Assembly (NCBI GenBank): GCA_017472105.1
Contig: JAFUQY010000422.1
Span: 1-9,886, forward strand
Length of the DNA: 9,886 nt
Reading direction: 5' to 3'
Source of the DNA: Clostridia bacterium
Lineage (GTDB): Bacteria > Bacillota_A > Clostridia > Oscillospirales > CAG-272
Below are positions 5,136 through 9,886 of this stretch, piece after piece (within the stretch, counting starts at the first letter, position 1; every line of letters begins with the position of its first letter). Made by a program: the position numbers and the translations under genes. The notes below the pieces were generated by a model that was given only the letters and a program-made list of their open reading frames with translations, was not told where the DNA came from and did not search any database.

Positions 5136-7655
5136 ATGAAAAAATTCCTGATTCTTGACGGAAACAGCATTGTCAACCGCGCGTTCTACGGAATCCGGCC
5201 GCTCTCGACGAAGGATGGGATTCCCACAAACGCCGTATTCGGTTTTCTCAACATTATCAAAAAGCATCTCGACGCACTGGAGCCGGACTACATCGCGTGT
5301 GCATTCGACGTGAAGCAGCCGACTTTCCGGCATCTGAAATTCGACGATTACAAGGGAAACCGCAAGGGGATGCCGGATGAGCTCAAGGCGCAGATGCCCT
5401 ACGCGAAACGTGCCGCCGACGCACTCGGATTTCTCGTGATCGAATGCCCCGGCTTTGAAGCGGACGACATCATCGGCACTTCCGCGCGGATGGCAAGGGA
5501 AGCGGGCGATATCCACACCTACATCCTCACCGGTGACCGCGACTCCCTCCAGCTCATCGACGGAACCACGACCGTTATCCTCGCGACAACGAAAGAAGAC
5601 GTGATGTTCGATGAAGCGTACTTCAGGGGCGAATACGGCATTACCCCGGCGCAGTTTGTGGATGTGAAGGCTCTCATGGGTGACTCCTCCGACAATATTC
5701 CCGGTGTTGCGGGCATCGGCGAGAAGACTGCCCTCAAGCTCATCCAGACCGCAGGCTCCCTTGACGCGCTGTACAACGATCCCACGTATTTCGGTCAGAC
5801 GGCAGGAACCGTGAAGAAGCTCGACGCCGGACGGGAAAGTGCGTATCTCTCCCGCGAGCTCGCCGAAATTTCAAAAGAAGCGCCCATCTGCTCCGCTGAG
5901 GAACTGTTCGCCGAACGATCCATGAAGCACCGCGAGTTTGCACAGCTCTGCACGGAACTGGAATTCTCCGGCATGGCAAAGCGCTTCGGGATGGACGAAT
6001 CCGCCGCGGAAAGCGATGACGCACCGAAAGCGGAGCTGAACATTACCGAAAGTGACGACATCACATCCGTTCCCGCGGACTGCACGCTGGCGATTCATTA
6101 TACCGACAGCACCCTCGCAGTCACAGCGGACGGAGAAAGCATCACCCTCATCACCGGCATGACGGACGAAAAGCTGATGGAATTCCTCCGCACACATCCG
6201 ATCATCTGCCACGACTTCAAGGGACTTCTGCGAGCTCTCCACATCCCGGGCGACGGCATCCGATGCGAATACGACACCATGCTCGCGGCGTACCTGATTC
6301 AGCCGGGCAGGAGCAAGTACAGCCTCGCCGACACCGCGCAGGAATACGCCGGACATACCCCGGAAACCCCTGCCGAACATGCCGCCGCTGTGTATGCAAT
6401 CCGCCGGAAGACGGGCGAAATTCTTGAAGAATACGGCATGGCAAAGCTGATGCAGGAGATAGAAATTCCGCTGGCGTCCGTGCTGGCATCCATGGAGGAA
6501 ACCGGGTTCCGCATTGATCCCGAGGGAATCCGCAAATATGCCGAAGAGCTGAGACAGCAGGAAGAAGCCCTTGCCGACGCCATCTGGTTCCAGGCGGGAC
6601 ATTCCTTCAACATCAACTCCCCGAAGCAGCTCGGCGAAGTCCTGTTTGACGAAATCGGACTGCCGGCTGGGAAGAAAACGAAAACCGGATACTCCACCGA
6701 TGCGGATACCCTTGAGGAACTGCGTCCGTACCACTCCATCATCAGCGATATTCTCTCCTACCGGCAGATTGCCAAGCTGAGAGGGACCTACGGGGATCCC
6801 CTGATCGCGCAGGCTGATGAAAACGGACGGATTCATACCCGTCTCAATCAGACCGGCACCGCGACCGGACGTCTTGCATCGAGCGACCCGAATCTGCAGA
6901 ACATCCCGGTTCGGATGGATCTCGGACGGGAGCTTCGTCGGTACTTCATTGCGGATGACGGATATCTCCTCGTCGATGCGGACTATTCCCAGATAGAACT
7001 GCGGCTACTGTCCGTGCTGTCGGAAGACGATACCATGCGGCAGGCGTTCATCGACGGACAGGATATCCACACGTCCGTTGCTGCACAGGTATTCCGCGTG
7101 GATGAAGACGAGGTCACACCCGAACTGAGACGCCGCGCGAAAGCCGTCAACTTCGGCATCGTCTACGGCATCGGCGAGTTTTCGCTGTCCAAGGATCTCG
7201 GCATCACCCGCAAAATGGCGAAGGAGTACATCCAGAACTATCTCGCGACCTATTCCGGGGTTGACGCGTATCTGAATGCTACCGTGGAACAGGCGAAACT
7301 CGACGGATACACCACCACGATGTTCGGTCGGAGACGGAATATCCCCGAGCTGAAATCCACAAACCGGAACCTCCGCGGCTTCGGCGAACGTGTGGCGATG
7401 AACAGCCCGATTCAGGGAACCGCAGCCGACGTCATCAAAATCGCGATGATAAATGTCTCCCGCGCACTGAAAGCGGAAAATCTCGACGCACGCCTGATTA
7501 TGCAGGTGCACGACGAGCTGATCGTGGAAGCGCATGAATCCTGTGCCGACCGCGCCGCCGAAATCCTCGTGCGGGAAATGGAAAACGCCGTGAAGGTCTC
7601 CGTCCCGCTCACCGCCGACTGCGGCATGGGAAAGAACTGGATGGAAGCAAAATAA
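5136..7655 (+). CDS. polA: DNA polymerase I
   Basis: The protein has 839 residues and is a full-length PolI used in Okazaki fragment maturation and excision repair. Residues 1 to about 290 form the 5'-3' exonuclease (flap endonuclease), with metal ligands in LDGNS (Asp8), FEADD (Asp110, Asp111), TGDRD (Asp134, Asp136) and MGDSSDN (Asp183, Asp186), and the helix-hairpin-helix GVAGIGEKTA. Residues about 300-460 are the 3'-5' exonuclease fold. It keeps HDFK (Asp360) and YDTM (Asp380) but lacks the first DxE motif (IHYTDST instead) and the last catalytic Asp, so proofreading is probably lost, as in many Bacillota PolI enzymes. The polymerase domain has TGRLASSDPNLQNIP (from 577), motif A DYSQIELR (Asp616), motif B RRRAKAVNFGIVYG (Lys669, Tyr677) and motif C HDE (792-794). 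AAGGA nine bases before the ATG and the promoter at 5074-5101 support the start. It is monocistronic. Confidence 0.98.
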   Translation: MKKFLILDGNSIVNRAFYGIRPLSTKDGIPTNAVFGFLNIIKKHLDALEPDYIACAFDVKQPTFRHLKFDDYKGNRKGMPDELKAQMPYAKRAADALGFLVIECPGFEADDIIGTSARMAREAGDIHTYILTGDRDSLQLIDGTTTVILATTKEDVMFDEAYFRGEYGITPAQFVDVKALMGDSSDNIPGVAGIGEKTALKLIQTAGSLDALYNDPTYFGQTAGTVKKLDAGRESAYLSRELAEISKEAPICSAEELFAERSMKHREFAQLCTELEFSGMAKRFGMDESAAESDDAPKAELNITESDDITSVPADCTLAIHYTDSTLAVTADGESITLITGMTDEKLMEFLRTHPIICHDFKGLLRALHIPGDGIRCEYDTMLAAYLIQPGRSKYSLADTAQEYAGHTPETPAEHAAAVYAIRRKTGEILEEYGMAKLMQEIEIPLASVLASMEETGFRIDPEGIRKYAEELRQQEEALADAIWFQAGHSFNINSPKQLGEVLFDEIGLPAGKKTKTGYSTDADTLEELRPYHSIISDILSYRQIAKLRGTYGDPLIAQADENGRIHTRLNQTGTATGRLASSDPNLQNIPVRMDLGRELRRYFIADDGYLLVDADYSQIELRLLSVLSEDDTMRQAFIDGQDIHTSVAAQVFRVDEDEVTPELRRRAKAVNFGIVYGIGEFSLSKDLGITRKMAKEYIQNYLATYSGVDAYLNATVEQAKLDGYTTTMFGRRRNIPELKSTNRNLRGFGERVAMNSPIQGTAADVIKIAMINVSRALKAENLDARLIMQVHDELIVEAHESCADRAAEILVREMENAVKVSVPLTADCGMGKNWMEAK

Positions 7656-7826
7656 GAGAGAAAAGAGAAAAGTGAAAAGAGAAGAGAAACGGTAAATTTC
7701 CTACGGAAATTAAATGAAAACGTGCGGTCGAGAGCTGAACTTCAGTCTCAAACCGCACGTTTTATAATTCAATTTTCGTCAGAAAATTTTCCTTTTCTCT
7801 TCACTTTTCTCTCTTCTCTCTTCACT
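7656..7826. repeat. Long imperfect inverted-repeat element filling the polA-PHP gap
   Basis: The whole gap folds back on itself. The left arm (7656-7689) is purine-rich, GAGAGAAAAGAGAAAAGTGA and onward. The right arm (7791-7826), read on the minus strand, gives nearly the same sequence (GAGAGAAGAGAGAAAAGTGA). Inside them are matching A+T hairpins: AATTTCC-TAC-GGAAATT at 7695-7711 on the left and AATTTTC-GTCA-GAAAATT at 7771-7788 on the right. The centre is the terminator hairpin at 7717-7763. Each half is about 85 nt and aligns with the other with a few mismatches and small gaps. The left arm starts at the base after the polA stop, and the right arm contains the stop codon of the PHP gene. 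No transposase is encoded, so a MITE- or REP-like repeat, or a repeated 3'-end cassette, is the likeliest reading. Confidence 0.8.
7717..7763. terminator. Bidirectional terminator between polA and the PHP operon
   Basis: AAAACGTGCGGT (7717-7728) pairs perfectly with ACCGCACGTTTT (7752-7763). The loop contains a second stem (GAGA with TCTC, then CTGAA with TTCAG around one base). Both flanks carry A or T runs, so the hairpin can stop transcription arriving from either of the convergent units. It is the core of the larger inverted repeat. Confidence 0.9.
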
Positions 7827-8529
7827 CATCCGCGTACTCTCCGTTTTCCTGCCGGATCATGGCAAACACCCGGTGCTGACGGAGCTTCAGCGTTTCGATG
7901 AGGTCGGTGACTGATGAGATCCGCCGCTCAAATTCCACGCCGGTGAGGGTGCCCCAGTGATCGTTGTGGGAGTCGGAGCCGCCGGTTGTGATTTTGTCGT
8001 AGCCCTTCGCATAAGCCGCGCCCATTTCGTTCACAAACGCAGGCTTGCCGCCGTTACGGATTTCAACTGCATCCACGTGACGGGGAAGGAGCCGGATGTA
8101 CGGGATGTAGCCTGCCTCCATGAAGGGATGCGCATGAATGATGAAGCCGCCCGCCTCATGCACCAGATCGAGATACTGCCGGATGGGCATTTTCCGCACA
8201 TCGGGATGCTCGAGAAGCCAGTCGTTGTCCAGCCCGAGCGTCACAAAATCCGTGCCCTGATAGGAATATTCCCAGCCGTAGAACACATCCAGTCCGATCT
8301 CGTCCCCGCGCCGTTTCGCGTCTTCATAACCCAGTCTGAACCGCGCAACCCATTCCTCCCACGGCAGATCCCGCGGAACCGAGGTGTTGCCGGTGTAAAA
8401 ATGATCGGTCACCACAAAACCGGCGTAGCCTGCGGACTTATACATATCCGCCATTTCCGCACCGGTGTTGTGCGCGCATGCACTGGAGATTTTCGTGTGA
8501 ACGTGAAGGTCGTATCGGAAGGTTTCCAT
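7822..8529 (-). CDS. PHP-domain metal-dependent phosphoesterase
   Basis: The protein has 235 residues and is a single PHP domain. The four conserved motifs are DLHVHT (Asp7, His9, His11), VVTDHF (Asp42, His43), FIIHAHPF (His132, His134) and GGSDSHND (Asp186, His188). Glu87 in GWEYSY is a likely further metal ligand. The family uses a tri- or dinuclear metal centre to hydrolyse phosphoesters; members include histidinol phosphatase, nucleoside 3',5'-bisphosphate hydrolases and polymerase-associated domains. The substrate here is not evident. AAGGA lies nine bases before the ATG. It follows the membrane protein gene after 37 bases with no promoter or terminator between, so it is probably the last gene of that operon. 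Its final Glu codon and TGA stop lie inside the arm of the inverted repeat. Confidence 0.9.
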   Translation of the reverse strand: METFRYDLHVHTKISSACAHNTGAEMADMYKSAGYAGFVVTDHFYTGNTSVPRDLPWEEWVARFRLGYEDAKRRGDEIGLDVFYGWEYSYQGTDFVTLGLDNDWLLEHPDVRKMPIRQYLDLVHEAGGFIIHAHPFMEAGYIPYIRLLPRHVDAVEIRNGGKPAFVNEMGAAYAKGYDKITTGGSDSHNDHWGTLTGVEFERRISSVTDLIETLKLRQHRVFAMIRQENGEYADE

Positions 8530-8566
8530 GGTATCGCATCCTTTTTTGAAAATGATTGAGTAAAGA

Positions 8567-9184
8567 TTATTTTTTCGGTCTGTAATCCGCGACGTCGTCC
8601 ATGTTCATCGTCAGGCGTCCCGTTTCGGTTTCCGCTTTCCATCCGAACCACGCGTGCCGGTAGACGAGAAGCAGAAGTCCCGTGTGCGCCGCGAGATAGA
8701 TCAGCGTGCAGAGAAGGTATCCGGGAGTCGTCGGCAGAGGAACGGCAAGCTGAATCAGCACCGTGAGCTGCATCGGCGGAATGCACAGCACACCGAGTCC
8801 GATGAGGTAGTACACGATCATGATGACGGCATAGATCACCGTACCCGGCAGGGCGTATTCCAGTCCCTTTTTCAGCCAGCGGAACGGCTCATCCGTCTTT
8901 TCGTAGTGATCGCTGCCCTTGATCCGCACGAACCACGCCTGAAACAGGAACGGAATCGCGTAATAGCAGAGAAAGCTGAGCAGATTCGTGAAAATCGTCA
9001 TGCCGAGGGAGGGAACGTACTCCTTGGCTGAGGAATTCATGAACGCGTCATACGCAAACTGCTGGGCAATGCCGAAGACGACGTAGTAGATGAAGTACCC
9101 GATCATCGCACCGCCCGCCATCTGAAGCAGGAAATGTGCCTGATCGATGACGGGGACGCTGTATTTTCTTGTGTTTTCGTTCAT
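8567..9184 (-). CDS. Predicted four-helix integral membrane protein, function unknown
   Basis: The protein has 205 residues and no family is recognised. Four hydrophobic segments are visible, at about 19-41 (GGAMIGYFIYYVVFGIA), 62-86 (IFTNLLSFLCYYAIPFLFQ), 113-135 (GTVIYAVIMIVYYLIGLGVL) and 155-176 (GYLLCTLIYLAAHTGLLLLV). A charged cytosolic-looking loop lies at 88-108, and there is a polar, basic C-terminal tail from about 180. The segments are rich in Tyr and aromatic residues. The gene starts 20 bases after the stop of the glycosidase-like gene and has no recognisable purine ribosome binding site in that gap, so translation may be coupled to the upstream gene. The first ATG is kept because the hydrophilic N-terminus (MNENTRKYS) looks natural, but the start is less certain than for its neighbours. 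Confidence 0.75.
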   Translation of the reverse strand: MNENTRKYSVPVIDQAHFLLQMAGGAMIGYFIYYVVFGIAQQFAYDAFMNSSAKEYVPSLGMTIFTNLLSFLCYYAIPFLFQAWFVRIKGSDHYEKTDEPFRWLKKGLEYALPGTVIYAVIMIVYYLIGLGVLCIPPMQLTVLIQLAVPLPTTPGYLLCTLIYLAAHTGLLLLVYRHAWFGWKAETETGRLTMNMDDVADYRPKK

Positions 9185-9204
9185 TGGTGTGATGCCGGAG
9201 CGGT

Positions 9205-9886
9205 TTATTCGCCGTACGCTGCGTCAATGCGGTCGGTGTATTCCTTCCACATTGCGGAAAGATCGGCGAGATCCTGTTCGGTGAAGCCGAAGCGGGGCAG
9301 CGGAGATACACAGTAGATGTCCGGAATGCCGGTGAGATCCTGATTCATCATCCAGCGCATGGTGTCGCGGGTGGTGTTGAAGCCGGCATTGTCGGTGTCA
9401 AGCAGGGTATTCGGCATGGCGATGGAGAACATCTTTCCGCGGAATTCCATGTCCTCGCGGCAGTTGCGGTTTCTGGGATCGTAGTCGTGAAGCCGTCCGT
9501 GGTCGCAGATGTGTGCAAAATAAGGATGGCAGGGAGAGCAGTTGATGATCGCGTGGGGCTTGATCTTCTTGACGGTATCGTAGATGTGGCGCTGGAATTC
9601 GTACAGCCATTCCACACCGTACTTGCCGGAGTAGGTTCTGAACTCGCGTCCGATCGGAATCTGGAATGCGTAGTCGATCTTGATGCCGTCGCAGTCGTAG
9701 CAGCCTTCGTCGGAGGAGAAAATGCGGTAGAGGGCATCGTCAAGCACACGGAGGAATTCGGGATGGGATACATCAACCCGCTTGCCGCTCTGCCTGGAGG
9801 TCACGGTTGCTTCGTCCGCGAGACCTTCCGGGTCGAAAATCTTGAACCACAGCATGGTGTGAATGCCTTCTTCGTGGCGCTTGTCC
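9205..9886 (-). CDS. TIM-barrel glycoside hydrolase-like protein, C-terminal part
   Basis: The frame remains open through the right edge of the window, so the N-terminus is missing; 226 residues are visible. HEEGIHTMLWFKIFDPEG near the edge resembles the 'H..GI...LWF.P' strand of clan GH-D/GH31-type alpha-glycosidases. DGIKIDYAF has the KxD pattern in which the Asp is the nucleophile of those families. Further strands appear in HAIINCSPCHPYFA, FSIAMPNTLLDTDNAGF and GIPDIYCVSPLPRFGF, and the C-terminal helix is LSAMWKEYTDRIDAAYG. A role in alpha-galactoside or similar sugar hydrolysis is inference. The visible part has no signal peptide, but the N-terminus cannot be judged. It is followed after 20 bases by the membrane protein gene and then the PHP gene, all on the same strand. 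A start at the internal ATG at 9855 is unlikely because the conserved strand begins upstream of it. Confidence 0.68.
   Translation of the reverse strand, partial: DKRHEEGIHTMLWFKIFDPEGLADEATVTSRQSGKRVDVSHPEFLRVLDDALYRIFSSDEGCYDCDGIKIDYAFQIPIGREFRTYSGKYGVEWLYEFQRHIYDTVKKIKPHAIINCSPCHPYFAHICDHGRLHDYDPRNRNCREDMEFRGKMFSIAMPNTLLDTDNAGFNTTRDTMRWMMNQDLTGIPDIYCVSPLPRFGFTEQDLADLSAMWKEYTDRIDAAYGE

Noticed and set aside
5871..6836. Minus-strand open frame of 321 codons inside polA
   Set aside because: It lies opposite conserved PolI domains, and its translation shows no family motif or start signals. High GC content favours such antisense frames.
1..9886. CRISPR array, insertion sequence, prophage, toxin-antitoxin or defence island
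   Set aside because: No regularly spaced repeats, transposase, integrase or recognisable defence proteins are encoded. The only complex repeat is the non-coding inverted repeat near 7656-7826.

Overview
This window looks like chromosomal DNA from an endospore-forming member of the Clostridia (Bacillota), probably a moderately high-GC gut or anaerobe lineage. The evidence is the spoIIAA-spoIIAB-sigF operon, strong GGAGG-type ribosome binding sites, near-consensus sigma-A promoters (TTGACT-N17-TATAAT and similar), a tRNA-Gln gene without encoded CCA, and a DNA polymerase I with a decayed proofreading domain. No phage, insertion sequence, CRISPR array or defence system was recognised. Most of the window is ordinary core genome, and the less ordinary material lies between the genes.

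Layout, left to right. (1) The 3' end of an M24B (aminopeptidase P-like) metallopeptidase on the plus strand converges on a minus-strand SGNH/GDSL esterase lipoprotein, with a bidirectional terminator between them. (2) Upstream of the lipoprotein, on the same strand, lie a tRNA-Gln(UUG) gene with an excellent promoter and a strong terminator. The lipoprotein gene has only 22 bases between that terminator and its start codon. (3) Diverging from the tRNA is a stand-alone XRE-type regulator with a long helical, TPR-like C-terminal part. Its promoter is flanked by two perfect inverted repeats. (4) The sporulation operon spoIIAA-spoIIAB-sigF encodes the forespore partner-switching module: a phosphorylatable anti-anti-sigma factor, an anti-sigma kinase and the forespore sigma factor. 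(5) A small lipoprotein (minus) and polA (plus) are transcribed divergently from two recognisable promoters. (6) polA converges on a minus-strand operon that reads, in transcription order, a partial TIM-barrel glycosidase-like gene, a four-helix membrane protein and a PHP-domain phosphoesterase.

The most unusual structure is between polA and the PHP gene. The whole gap (about 170 bp) is an imperfect inverted repeat. Outer purine/pyrimidine arms of about 35 nt begin at or within the stop codons of both genes. Inside them are two small A+T hairpins, and in the centre is a long terminator hairpin. A related purine-rich tract follows the sigF stop codon directly, again leading into a terminator. 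These look like copies of a small dispersed repeat (MITE- or REP-like, or a 3'-end cassette) that lies in convergent gaps and may supply transcription termination.
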